Source of the DNA: Aphrophora alni
Lineage: Eukaryota; Arthropoda; Insecta; Hemiptera; Aphrophoridae
DNA length: 64,000 nucleotides
NCBI GenBank assembly: GCA_963513935.1
Contig: OY740766.1
Coordinates: 1,270,001 to 1,334,000, forward strand
Reading direction: 5' to 3'
Shown: positions 48,915 through 60,194 of the stretch, one piece after another
Numbering within the stretch: position 1 is the first letter of the stretch
Layout of the letters: every line of letters begins with the position of its first letter
Program-made: the position numbers and the translations under genes
The notes under the pieces: model-generated
The model's database searches: none
Seen by the model: the letters and a program-made list of their open reading frames with translations, nothing else
Told to the model about the DNA's origin: nothing

Positions 48915-49260
48915 TTCCTCTAAATACTGGAGCAGTGAGCAGTCCAATGATGTGTTGCAAGACCACTTCGTTCCTTCTTCCTCTTCACTTACACTTTGCT
49001 CTACGATCACCCCTCTTGCTTTGTCTGCTATTTCTTGGTCCGTCAGTCCCTCGAATCCTGGCTCATTAGCGTCACATTCCAACCACTCTAGACAATAAGC
49101 TTATCTCTACTGCACAACTTCGTTATCATAGTTTTACTGGTTGTTACCCGTACTAAACAGGTAAAGAGAACGGTAAAAATTGTTTACTAATTTTTTCCGC
49201 AAGACTCGCGGATAATCCACTTCACGGATCAACCGCTCGCGGATAATAGGGAGGAACTGT
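48915..49260 (-). pseudogene. Tigger transposase C-terminal relic with one terminal repeat
   Basis: The minus strand from about 49090 reads WLECDANEPGFEGLTDQEIA, then DKARGVIVEQSVSEEEEG. This is the acidic C-terminal pattern WLE(C/A)D-x-x-DPG(F/Y)-x-x-LTD-x-EI of Tigger/jerky-like transposases. The sequence ends at 49258 with GGGAGGAACTG followed by TA, which looks like a pogo/Tigger tip (inverse CAGTTCCTCCCTATTATCCG). The catalytic domain is deleted. Confidence 0.6.
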
Positions 49261-49261
49261 A

Positions 49262-51079
49262 TACAATTATATCTCAAAATTACAATATCAAAAAAAAACC
49301 TGAGAATATTTTCTGTTTACCACTCGCATTTCTTTATAAATTACTCACATTTGATATATAAAAGAGTATACAAAATTTTGTCCACAAACTATGACTACTA
49401 CAATTATTATATAATTTGGTGAAAATTATGCAACAGATAACTGTCAGATTATGAATAAAGGTAATTTAAAAAGCAGTCTGCTGTGTGTATAAACTTAAAG
49501 ACTTCTCTCCTTCATACTTAGTGGACAAATCATACCATGACGAAGTAATTGAATAGATGATCTCTATTATTATTACACTATCTTTATACAGTTTGGCATG
49601 CATCCTCTTTTGTCACTAATATTCTCAGTGCAACAAGGCATTGCCAGGATTTTCTGTATTTTTTATTAGTGTTAAAATTGCTTGTAATGTTAGAGTAATC
49701 ATTTAAATTATCCCCTTCCTCACCCATAATTAGAATTTATAATAGCCTATTTTATAATTTAATTTACACATTTTGGTAACAGCTTGATTTGGTTTGAAAC
49801 ACAGTTTACTTTGTCTAATATTCTAGCTACAGTTAAATAACCTCAATTTGTGTATATTAAGTTTTACAAAGTAGGTTTATTAATAAAAAAAGTTGGCAGA
49901 TTTGTTTGGCTAAATGTTAAAGTGTGATTTGGAGACAGAATCTATCGGCCCATTTCAATTTTAACATGCTTTCTAGATTATTTCATAAACCGTAAGGGTT
50001 GTTTACCCAGTAAGTTAACTACTGGATAATAATCTAATAATCCATTCACCACATAGGTTCAAAAACATACATTTTATCCATTTTTTATACCAATTAAATT
50101 GTTCTTATTTTTATTACAAATAAAAAGGAAAATAACTTTTATATTCATATTACTATTTATAAAATATAAATTTAATTTTTTTTTTAATTAGCATTTTAAA
50201 ACAATTAATTGTTTATAGTATTTTAGTATTGATAAATGAATAATTAATTTTCATCTATTCGTTTACAGACAAGTATGACTTTTTTAACGTGTAATATTAT
50301 CGTCTTAAATCCATCTATTATTATATAACCGAAACAATATGTAAATATAAATGTAGATTGAGTAAATCATTCCAATATGAACAAGTGATAATCCATAATA
50401 CACCAACATCTTGGTGAATAAAAATAAAGAGACTAACTTTCGTTCAAAATTTAAATAAATAAATCAGAGTTTGATTAAGCTTTCAGAATTTTTACATTTT
50501 CAACGATCAAAATAAGAAATAGATTAGCTTAGGGCGTGTTATATATATATATACATATATATATATATAATGTAAAATTATACATCAAAAAAATATTAAC
50601 TATCATATTTATAAAATTTATAGTCAAACTATATCAAATTATAGTCTTGTTGATAACATTACGATAAACCAAGTGATAAAAAGATTTCAAAAAAATAATA
50701 AATTTTTGAGAATAATTAATTAAATATGAGAAATGTGATTTTCATGAGAGGTTATGATTTATATTACCTTACACGAGACATTTTAATAACAACTACACAA
50801 TTATACCACTATAAAATTATTGTAATATAAAACACACATGTAAAACAATGTAGACTTACACCGATAAAAACATTTAAAATGGAATATGGGATTTATCATT
50901 AACGTCCAACTGGTGAAAATTATAAAAAAAATTGTATATAAACTAGTCAACAAACATCCATTCCCAAAATATTAAATATACAACAATGGAATAAAAGTAA
51001 ACTTAAATTATAAAAACAATAATAACAAGAATAAATAACAATTGTAATGATGGCTATTAAGGATCACATTCATTCTTAC
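49262..51079. other. AT-rich sequence, nothing recognised
   Basis: Includes a mixed (TA)n tract at 50540-50570. No coding segment found before the orphan exon-like piece at 51.1 kb. Confidence 0.5.
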
Positions 51080-51150
51080 TTTATATCTGCCAAATAATGT
51101 TACTGTAATTTCATTTGGAATTCCATACAGATCATCTGTAGTTTCAAATC
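51080..51150 (-). CDS. Orphan exon-like segment, product unknown
   Basis: A strong acceptor (AACTTTTTTGGTTACAG) and a donor (AAA|GTAAGA) frame about 70 bp that is open in one frame only. It encodes roughly FETTDDLYGIPNEITVTLFG then RYK. Phase is 2 at the 5' side and 0 at the 3' side. I do not recognise the peptide. The DDLYG string faintly recalls the ENLYG stretch near the N terminus of vertebrate MAP3K4, so it could be an upstream exon of the left MAP3K4 model, but its phase does not fit the simplest joining to exon 1. It could equally belong to another gene. Confidence 0.35.
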
Positions 51151-52576
51151 TGTAACCAAAAAAGTTAAAACATTTATGAAGGATTTGATTAATAACTAAT
51201 TTAGTATTTGTTTAAAATTAAAAATAATAATATTTCACTTTTCACTTCTGGATCGTCTCGGCTTTTGTTTTAATAACTTCCAGCTCCAGACTAAGTTTTT
51301 AAATATTCACTTTAATATTTAATTTGACACAATGTTGTTTTTATGTTTACTACATGTTTTTAATGTTTATATTATCTCTGTTGACATTCAAGTTAAACGA
51401 AATGCCAGTTTTAATGTTAACCTTTTGGTTTTATATCAACCATAATTTTGTACAGTAAAATGTAGCAAAATTAATCATTGATATCTCCAGTATTTTGCAA
51501 TTATTCGCTTCAATTTTATGTAACATAAAATTCTATTCTTTTTCGTAGTAAGGTCGCACAGGCAATTCCAGACATTTTGCCAAGTGATCAATTATTGAAT
51601 TAATTCAAAAACCTAAATTTCTTAAAAAGATTATGTTTTAATGTAAATTACAGTTCATTCAGTCTTATTTTTAATTAATTCATAAATATCTAATAATAAC
51701 AAATTTTGATACGATTTGCACATGATTTGAATTACATTTTGTTAAAAATTAAAAGAAACTAATTGACTATTTTTCATATATGTAATAACAGTTTAGAACA
51801 AGTTAAAAACAACTACTTTTTTTTCATTAACTACATATTTCACAACTTGATTTTCAATAAATGTATTTTATTTATACATACTGCATTAAAATTATCCAGT
51901 TGACATTCCACACAAAATAGCCTACTACACTATTCATCTTAAATCTTAGGCAACAATATAATACAAACTACAAGTATTAGTAGGAAGTATTAATTTTAAT
52001 TATTTTTTTTATCCTGGATTAGCTCTTTTGGTGAATATTTTCAACATTACGCTATATTCTAGTGATTTAAATTAGTTCCAAATTATTGTAGGCCCTAGAT
52101 CTATGATTTAAATTAAGTACTTGTGGATTATCTTTAAATTCAATATGCTTTCCATTGGTTTAAAACAAAACATTCAACAAATTGTAAATACATTTATATT
52201 AAGTTCACTTAAAAAATCTATATTATATTAATGGTTTCCATCATATATGAGCATAACCGGAAATAAGAATTAAAATCGGTTGGCCAAAAAGGGAACAATC
52301 TAAAAATAACAACCCCTTCTTCAAGCACCGAGTCAATCAAGAAGCTAGTGCAAAATAGAACAAGGGAGGAATTTTTGAAAGAGGATCAAAGCCCAAGGAA
52401 GCACCAAGGAGTAGATAAATAGAAAAAATGTATGGCAACACAACAAAAATAAACCTAGGGAGGAAGCTGTTACTTTCTTTCCATTTCAGTAGAGGACATG
52501 ACTGCTTTGCAGCTAACTCGAACCATTTAAAATTCTTGATTTGAGCCATAGTATCCTGTATGGTGAGCTTAATAAA
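51151..52576. other. AT-rich sequence, nothing recognised
   Basis: No repeat unit or gene was identified. The minus-strand frames at 52337-52806 are probably chance, and partly inside the Tigger-end fragment that follows. Confidence 0.45.
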
Positions 52577-52577
52577 G

Positions 52578-52660
52578 TACAGTAGAACCTTGTTAAGTAG
52601 GATCAATTGGGACAGAAACCGATTTGGCATAACAAAAATCCAGTTAACCAGAGAATGAGA
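52578..52660. repeat. Single Tigger-like terminal repeat
   Basis: TA then CAGTAGAACCTTGTTAAGTA at 52578, followed by CCAGTTAACCAGAGAATGAG. This is the tip pattern of pogo/Tigger elements (compare 24049 and 44250). No matching right end was found nearby, so it is probably a truncated copy. Confidence 0.45.
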
Positions 52661-53029
52661 GAAAAATAAATAAAAGACAACAGTATATATTCTGGTTTTA
52701 AAGTTATTTGAAATGTTGGATTGTTATTATTTAATATTAATATGAACAATTGGACGGTATTAAGCAGAAAGGAACCAATCCACATGAAGTTATTTTCTAG
52801 ATACAAGCTCTAAAGTTAAACTTGTGCTATAAATGTATTATAAATGGAATGTAAGTGAATTTTTTTAATTAATTTAGGCTGTATTTTTAGTTATTTTTTG
52901 ATTAAATTATTTGTTGTTAAAATTGAGTACTTTTGAAAATATTAATTTTTTTTTTGTAGGTTGGTTCCATTCTGCAAAATTATGAAGTGCATTTTATTGG
53001 TGGAAAGGAATGAAAACTGCAGAATCTGT

Positions 53030-53484
53030 ATATATACTAGGTGTCCTAAAGTCTGGGTACGGCTTAATATTTTTTAAACCATAGCAGATAACATCTATAA
53101 ACTTTGCACAGTGTTATATGACTATGTAAACTACTTTTTCTTGCTATTGCCATGACATGCCTACCATGGGGGGACGGCCCACAGTGGAAGTCATGGAAAT
53201 CTTAAATGTAAGCATGGGTCGAGTTACACCTCATTTTAAAGAGCTCAGTTAATAGAGTTGAATGCCGCAATCCACATCTCAATAGGACGATCCTATCAGA
53301 AATGTCGGGCAAGGTGTATTAGGTACACATCGCAAACTACATTAGTCACATTTGGGAGATTTCAAAATAATTTCTCCAAATTCTTTGGGGTAGACTAGGG
53401 GGGGGGGGTTCCGTTGTTACGAAGGATTTACCTCATTTAGCTTACCCCCTACATATTGTGTACGGATGGTCTGCCTCACCCTGT
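53030..53484. mobile_element. Non-autonomous DNA element ending in ACCCTGTATA-type tips
   Basis: The left end TACTAGGTGTCCTAAAGTCT and the inverse of the right end, TATACAGGGTGAGGCAGACC, are loosely inverted, with the AGGGTGTCC-like tip known from arthropod mariner-like short elements. GC content is above the flanks. A run of ten G lies near 53400. No ORF. Confidence 0.5.
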
Positions 53485-53720
53485 ATAATCCTTGCTGTAA
53501 ACAATTTGACAGTACTGTATTAATGACAAGTAAAACATGTGAATTCTAAAATTTCCAATGATCTTGAAATTTAAACAGTGCAAATAAATTCAATTTTATT
53601 CTAATTTAATTTTGAAATAGGATTTTTTTAATTTTTTTTTATTTGTCTGTTGTTTGGGAAAAAAATAAAACAAGAGAATATTACATACTTCAGAGATGTG
53701 GGATGGTGTGTGGACCAAAG

Positions 53721-53815
53721 TTGAAGCAGACAAGTGGAGGCACCACATAAGTTAGGTTAGGTTAGGTTAAATTTAACTTGATGGTTACAATTTGAAGCAG
53801 ACAAGTGGAGGCACC
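53721..53815. repeat. Interstitial (TTAGG)3 between two 24-bp direct repeats
   Basis: GTTAGGTTAGGTTAGGTTAA (53751-53770) is three units of the insect telomeric TTAGG. It lies between exact copies of TTGAAGCAGACAAGTGGAGG plus CACC at 53721-53744 and 53792-53815. (AGGTTAGG)n strings are also common by chance in insect DNA. Confidence 0.8.
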
Positions 53816-54428
53816 TTACTTCCTTTCTACTAGTAACTTCCTCTGATCTACATACGTTAAAATCAAAATTTGTTTTTATCTCATGAGGATTGAGAAGAAA
53901 GATAAATAATATATCTGATATCAATTATGACTGTTTTTTTCCCTTATTTTATCAGTTCACTTTATAATGAGCTTTCATCGTGGTATTTCTTTCCATCAGT
54001 TTTGGGCTTGATGAAAAACCGAACCAACCTTGTATATGCAAAGCCTGCTCAGAAGAGTTCGTTAATTCGAACCAGGCTCATAAAATCAAATTGTGTTTGG
54101 AAAATCGTGCCTGCCCGTACAATTGACAGTTGAGGACACATTGAGAGAATGAATGGATCGATGTGTAGTGTGACTTGAAGGAAAAACTATATGGAAAAAG
54201 AAGGATGGACCGTGTCACTGGCAGCGTGCTGGTGAAGAGTATGAGAAGCTGGAAGAGACTGGCTAGTGATAAAAAGACATAGAGGTGAACTGTTCAGGAG
54301 GTCAAGGGCCACTGAGAACTGTAGAGTCAGAATAATTAGGTATACATAAATAGTGAAAACTCTAGGGAAATATACATAAGATCTAAGTACCTAGTTCAAT
54401 TTTAAAATATAGAATCTTACTTTGAACA
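53816..54428. other. 3' flank of the kinase gene, unrecognised
   Basis: Probably includes the 3' untranslated region of the kinase half. Around 54170-54275 the plus strand reads GKTIWKKKDGPCHWQRAGEE then YEKLEETG, open but not recognised; it may be a transposon scrap. Confidence 0.35.
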
Positions 54429-54512
54429 TTATCTCTTAATCCCTAATTTGAGATAATTCTCCAACATCGAAGGCATTGCAGCAAATGACAGGCACTCTTC
54501 ATCATTATCCAC
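54429..54512 (-). CDS. MAP3K4: MAP3K4 kinase half, last exon k7 with stop
   Basis: 84 bp. The acceptor is TTAATGTATTGCAG. It encodes VDNDEECLSFAAMPSMLENY, then LKLGIKR and TAA (54431-54429). This short acidic tail follows the kinase fold directly, as the vertebrate tail KVCTDEE does. I saw no clear AATAAA hexamer in the few hundred bases below the stop, so the 3' end of the transcript is not placed. The preceding intron is about 2 kb. Confidence 0.85.
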   Translation of the reverse strand: MDNDEECLSFAAMPSMLENYLKLGIKR

Positions 54513-56544
54513 CTGCAATACATTAAATTTAAGATGTTATTAAAATTAATGTTTTAGAAACTGGCTGCTTAAAGTCTAACTTTGAAACATAATTTAATTT
54601 GGAAAACGCCTCTAATTTCTATTCCTATTTTGCAGATAGCACTGTTGTCATATTTTTATTTCTAGTCATCATTGATTTCTGCACCTATCAGTTCATCATC
54701 CCTACGCATCTAACTGTTATCACTTCTTTCCCTTTTACAGTACCTTGGTTACCCTCATTTTAAATTTCTAAAACTATATTTCTAAACATGTTTTTATATT
54801 GGTGGTTAGTTTTTAACAAAATTTCTAAAATGGTTGTATGTAATTTTTGTTTTTAATTTATTATGACACCACTAATCTTAACTTAGATAGTGAGCGTATT
54901 ATGGTTTGTCTAGTGAATTTGTGTGTGCTATTAATGAATGACAAAAGCAGGTCGTAGTTTCACAGCTCTCATAATCACAAACTGTAAATTTTACGTATGT
55001 GTAGGGATGGCAAAAAGATGGTCGATAAGAGGAAGTTGAAGTTTATAAAATTTTAAAAAAGAGCCTTTAAATATCCTTAAATCAGAAGTAAATTTCACAG
55101 CTAAATCCATCTACAAAGAAATAATAAAAACAGTTACAGTGAGTAAGTTAGCATGGAGACAATTTCATACCATGTTGAAATTGTCATGTCATAGACATAC
55201 GTAACCCATGTTGTGTTTTGGGCAATTTGTCATTTGTAGACGTGTTATGTATTATAACACTGTCCTAAATGATAAAGACAATATAACTTTTTTACATGTT
55301 GTGTGATTAGTGTTTTGTGTATGGTGTTTTAAAAATGTGATTAACCTCAAAACTGTTGTTAGCATAAAAAACAACAACAACAAATTATGTAAGCATGGGA
55401 CATTCTCCAACCAGTAATAAATAGTAAATAATAAATAATCAATAATTAAGAATAAGTTATAAATAATAAATAATAAAATAAATATGTTAAAATGTATTCA
55501 AACAAGAAACTGACAATTGAACTTTATGATTACTCATAGACAATAATATACAAGTACAGTGAAAAAGATTTGAATTCAAAATGTGTGCGTTAATCGAATA
55601 AACGATACCCCTCTAGGATAACATAGAATAAGGCATAGCAAATCGAAACACAGGTCTCCGTTAAACGAAATAAAAGTGAGATGTATCCCATGATGCCTTG
55701 CGGTAGCGTCACCTAAAGAAAGAAGGAAGCTTGGCTTCAGTCAGTCTTTGCAGAGAGTCCTTGGAGGAAAGTCAGGAGAGTAGGACGCAAGTCTGCGTCG
55801 GTTATGGAGCGTCTCAAGAAATAATTTGTTAAAAGTGACAATAAGGGGAAAGTTCTGTGTTATAAATGTGACTATAGGATTGTATCACGTGAGTAATGGT
55901 GAAATATGTGTTCATAATGAAAAAAACAAAGAGTAATCAAAATTGAAACTTTTAAAGTATGAACTATAATCAAAGAACTTTTATTCACGCATATTAATAA
56001 ACATGTTTAGGTTAAGAGATAAATTTGTGCTAATAAGTAATATGTAATAAGTAAATTCAATAACAAAAAATAATAATTTCATTGTCTGTAACATGGAAAT
56101 TAAAAAGAGAAGTTTCTTTAAAAATAGAATGACTAGCTAGATTTCATTGCGTATGAACCACTATCCCGTGGCACTGAAACATCTTGTAAGTACAGACGAG
56201 AGTTTGAACCCTACCCTTTGGTAAAACTAAAATCAATTATTTTTCTTTTGAAATAGAACAAAAATACAACGCAAGTAAGTGTAGAAAATAGGTAGAGTCA
56301 CATGCTTGCAAGATGGCGTCCAAGATGACGCCTATCTCGTAAGATCAAGTAGTTTCATAAATTCTTCCAAATTGACCCTAGTGTTTTTACAAAATAAAAT
56401 TAAATTCAAGTTTGTAAGTGGAAGCAACTTACAATTGCTATTAGTTATGACTAAATCATACGAACTATTTACTCATCTCTCTCCTTCAAAGATATATGTT
56501 GAAGATAAATGATTTAAAATACCTACTAATAATATACAACATAC
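54513..56544. other. Last intron of the kinase half; GC-richer patch at 55560-55860
   Basis: 55555-55860 starts ACAGTGAAAAAGATTTGAAT and contains TTAATCGAATAAACGATACC and a purine-rich CG-containing part. The style fits a Tigger-type tip, but no second end was found. A TAAATAATAAA-rich stretch lies at 55415-55480. Nothing else recognised. Confidence 0.35.
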
Positions 56545-56724
56545 CACAAGGAATGTGTGATTTAAAAGTTCAGAAGTAGTTGCACGTTCTTTAGGATCAT
56601 GAACAAGACAAAGGGAAGCAAAGTGTCTTCCTTCTTCGCTAAGGTTGTCTGGAATAGCTGGAATCTCTCCCATGCCAACTTTGAACATAATCTGGTAATT
56701 GGAATCAAAATCAGCCCAGGGTCT
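56545..56724 (-). CDS. MAP3K4: MAP3K4 kinase half, exon k6 (C-lobe end)
   Basis: 180 bp, phase 0 on both sides. The acceptor is a long T run ending CAG and the donor GTG|GTATGT. It encodes RPWADFDSNYQIMFKVGMGE, then IPAIPDNLSEEGRHFASLCL and VHDPKERATTSELLNHTFLV. It includes the conserved terminal arginine of the kinase fold (PKER). Reading through the donor gives a short run of unrelated residues, so the splice is favoured. Confidence 0.94.
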
Positions 56725-56900
56725 CTGAAAAAAAAAGAAAAAGAAGACTTGGATTACATAAAAGTTAATGTTTTTTCTTTCAAGATAAATTATTTAAAAA
56801 GTTAAAATCTTTCAAGATTAATATATATATTTTTTTAAATTAAAAAATGAACCAAATTTTCATTGAATATTAAAAGAAAACAGACATCAACTTCACTTAC

Positions 56901-57007
56901 CTTTCCAGATCCCATTTCAACAAGGACACAGCCTAAAGACCAGACATCAACAGCACGTCCATGGCCCTCTTGATTAGTTTTCATAAAAACTTCTGGTGCC
57001 ATATAAG
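56901..57007 (-). CDS. MAP3K4: MAP3K4 kinase half, exon k5 (APE motif, helix F)
   Basis: 107 bp, phase 1 in and phase 0 out. The acceptor is TTCTCTTTTGCAG and the donor AAAG|GTAAGT. It encodes YMAPEVFMKTNQEGHGRAVD, then VWSLGCVLVEMGSGK. The first codon is completed as Ala, giving GTQAYMAPE. APE and the D-x-WSLG helix-F aspartate are intact. Confidence 0.95.
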
Positions 57008-57096
57008 CTGCAAAAGAGAATTTGAATATTAAATATAGAGTAAATGAAAACATCAGTTCATGTTAGATGAACAACAATTAACAGAAATTAGCCTAC

Positions 57097-57219
57097 CTTG
57101 AGTGCCGACAAATCCTTGTAGTTCTCCGGGTACAGTTGTATGAGCTTTAATTTTAACAGCAGAACCAAAATCACCAAGCTTTAAACAGTTGCCTTCTGCT
57201 GTCAAAAAAATGTTAGCAC
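57097..57219 (-). CDS. MAP3K4: MAP3K4 kinase half, exon k4 (DFG and activation segment)
   Basis: 123 bp, phase 1 in and phase 1 out. The acceptor is TGTTTAAACAG and the donor CAAG|GTAGGC. It encodes ANIFLTAEGNCLKLGDFGSA, then VKIKAHTTVPGELQGFVGTQ. It carries the metal-binding DFG and the threonine-rich activation segment, where activating phosphorylation would fall. Introns on both sides are short (188 and 89 bp), unlike the rest of the gene. Confidence 0.95.
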
Positions 57220-57407
57220 CTGTTTAAACAGAATAAATAATTAGGCAATTTACCAATTTGTCTTTAGCCTCAATTTTTTACATTTACAATTTTGTAACAA
57301 CTTTTCTGCTCTCTTTTAAATTGGCTCAAACAAGTTTCATAATAATTTCTAATTTTCTAGGTAAAGGACTTCATCGTCTAAAGAAACATAAGTTAGCAAT
57401 TCCTTAC

Positions 57408-57576
57408 TTTTAATATCCCTGTGTACAATAGAATGCTGATGTAAAGTGTTCACAGCATTTACCAGTTGATGTGTGTAGCGACGCACCAAAGCTTCAGGTA
57501 AGCCTGTTTCTGTTGCTGCAACTAAGCATTCTAATGTACCTTCAGTACAAAGTTCCATGAAGATCAACATCTCTTC
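57408..57576 (-). CDS. MAP3K4: MAP3K4 kinase half, exon k3 (hinge to HRDIK)
   Basis: 169 bp, phase 0 in and phase 1 out. The acceptor is AATTTGTTTAG and the donor AAAA|GTAAGG. It encodes EEMLIFMELCTEGTLECLVA, then LVRRYTHQLVNAVNTLHQHS and IVHRDIK. It covers the hinge (MELC) and the catalytic aspartate of HRD. The loop residue after HRDIK becomes Ser through the split codon A|GT, giving HRDIKSAN where vertebrate MAP3K4 has HRDIKGAN. Asp and Asn are kept. Confidence 0.95.
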
Positions 57577-59520
57577 CTAAACAAATTAATCATGATGCAT
57601 ATGTTTCAATCTTAAAATTATTTCATTTTTCAACTACATTTGTTACAAAAAATCATTTAATTTTATACAACAAATTTAGATACCTATATTTATTAAAGAT
57701 TTTTATTATGCAAATTATATAAATACTTGTTGTAGAAATTAAAATTATCATTTCAAGCATCAAATCAATAAACAGAACAAAATAATCACATCTGAACAAT
57801 TTATTAAAAAATATTAACAAAGAGAAAGTCTCAAATAATATAATTATATGTATTGTATGTTTCGTAAATGTTCAGTGTTGTTATGTGTTGTGTTAGACTT
57901 GAGGAAGGCAATGGCGTTCGGCGAAACAGCGTTGTAGTGAAAACATAAACTAAGAAGAATTGTTACAACAGTAATAATATTAATTTATTGATTTTAAAGC
58001 TAATACATTATTTTACCAAGCTAGCATTATTGATTAAACATCTACCAGTTGTAACCTTCCTGCATTTCCCAGTCGTGAAACTTTCTGATTTTAAAACATT
58101 ATTATTTACTTTACTATTGTACATACATACTCAAATTAAAAATTCAAATATAGGGCGCCAACATACTTTTTTTAAATAAAGTTAATTCTGGTGCATGAAG
58201 ACTTAGGAAGAATTAAAACACAGTCGTGATATCTGAAATGCATACATTTAAATTTAAATTTAGAACAAGAGAAAAATACTTAATTTTAACAGTATTAATC
58301 CAACCTGAAACATATATTCATAAAATATTAACCAAATCAAAATATTTACCAAATAGTCTTAACATTTAATCAACTCAAATAAAAGTGCATGTCACTTTTA
58401 TTTTTAATAACTAACAAAAATTTCCCAATAGTCAATAGTTTTAACATTTCCCCTAAACGTGAATTAAATAGGTCTTCTAATAATTTTTTTTATTTCCAAG
58501 AATATATTTAATTATAAGTTAGCATGTGCTAACCAAAACATATATAGCTTGTATGTATCCGAGTTTGAGGTTATTTTAAGTTGCACATTATACTTGGAGA
58601 TTTTCTTAGAATAATAACGTTTATCGTCCTAAAACTTTTAAAAGAATCATCTCCCAATCATCCGATAACCTGCCTAATTCAGACAGACCGCATCGGTTGG
58701 AGTGGTTTTCTTGAGAAGTGTCTTTTGGCTTGCCTCTCTTCAGGGCAAGAATTTTTCTTTTTATTTGGATTTGAAATGTTCTAGAAGCTTTTTACCATAC
58801 TTGACAGAAACAATATAAAGAGTTTGTTCTGAACAGTGTTGTCAGATCCATTCTCTATGATTCGAACTAAACAGGGTTGTCAGATGGATCATATTATTCA
58901 TTCTATCATTTAAGCTCTTAAACCTAAAATGTTCTTATAAGTATACACATGATTCAGAACATTTTATATAAAAATAATCTTTGTGATTAAAATCAGAAAT
59001 CTTGTTCGATATTAAGTACTCAATCCAAACAAAGTCCAATATTTTTCCAATAAGCTGATGTAACGGCAGATGAACCGCTAACATTTCTTGATTACAACCG
59101 GGATTATCTACTGGTTATTGACATAAGAATCAACAATTATCATATGTGTTCTATTATACTTGGACTTAGACTTTAAAAATGATAAGAACAAAAATGTGAA
59201 ACATTACAAGTGGAAATGAGAGAGTTATTATAATGAAAAGAAAAACCACTGGAGTTAACCAACAAAGTAAATATGAGGAATACCCATGCACATTTTCAAT
59301 AGGGCTTTATTTGAAATAATTAACCTAAAATTATAGAATTCGTCGAATAATATGAAGAAAGCTGATGATAAATGAACAAAGCTTTCAATAGAAAATGTTG
59401 AATTCTTAATTTTTTCAAATGTAACATAATTAATCTTTATTTAAAAAAAAAAAAACTTAAAAATTAATTGTGAGTACTGAAGTTGCATTCTAAATACAAA
59501 AATAATTAAGGGAAACTCAC
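57577..59520. other. Intron between kinase exons k3 and k2, with one conserved-looking hairpin motif
   Basis: 57899-57936 reads CTTGAGGAAGGC...GGCGAAACAGCG. This is a motif shape (CTTGAGGAAGGC, small stem, GCGAAAC) that I know from the ends of several arthropod repeats. At 58830 and 58873 GTTGTCAGAT recurs. No coding content recognised. Confidence 0.4.
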
Positions 59521-59708
59521 CCTATGAATTTCAACACCATAATATCGAACCAAATTTTTATGCTGAATTCCTTCAAAGATTTTAAGTTCAAGTGCAACAC
59601 TACGGATGGTGCGATGATCATTGGGTTGTAATGCAATTTCTTTCATTGCCATAAGCTCTCCTGTTTCATTGTTAACAGCTGTATATACCTTGCCAAACCT
59701 CCCTTGTC
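59521..59708 (-). CDS. MAP3K4: MAP3K4 kinase half, exon k2 (glycine loop, catalytic lysine)
   Basis: 188 bp, phase 1 in and phase 0 out. The acceptor is CGTTATTTCAG and the donor AGG|GTGAGT. It encodes QGRFGKVYTAVNNETGELMA, then MKEIALQPNDHRTIRSVALE and LKIFEGIQHKNLVRYYGVEI. It holds the glycine-rich loop, the ATP-anchoring lysine (AMK) and the helix-C glutamate. The match to the family is near continuous. The upstream intron (59709-62251) holds two transposon relics. Confidence 0.95.
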
Positions 59709-60194
59709 CTGAAATAACGAGATTTTTTTAAAGATCCAATATCTATAATGTTCATGGATGAAAGGTTTCTAATTCTAATTAAATTTTTTGTTTGTAGAAG
59801 ATAAAATGTATGAGTGTTTAAAAGTCTGAAAAATATAATATATTTAAAACAAATCATGTTTGTGAAATAAAACATCTATTCGTAGATCATAAGTCATATT
59901 AGTAATTAGTAATTTAAAAAAAACTAATTGATTTACAATATAACAACACTGACACTGTAGTTTACAACAAGAATTTATAACATATTCGTTCATACGTATT
60001 CCTTGTAATTAGAAAGGAATAAATAGAAACTCTAATAAAAAAGTTGGATTAGTACAAGAAAGTGATCATTTATGATTTAGATTTTATTTGCGTTGTATGA
60101 TATCTTGATTACAGATGCATGTTAATTATAATTTAATGGACAGTTGGTTTCTTTAGATATTCCATTTAGGACTTATAAATAGCAAAGTAGAAAT

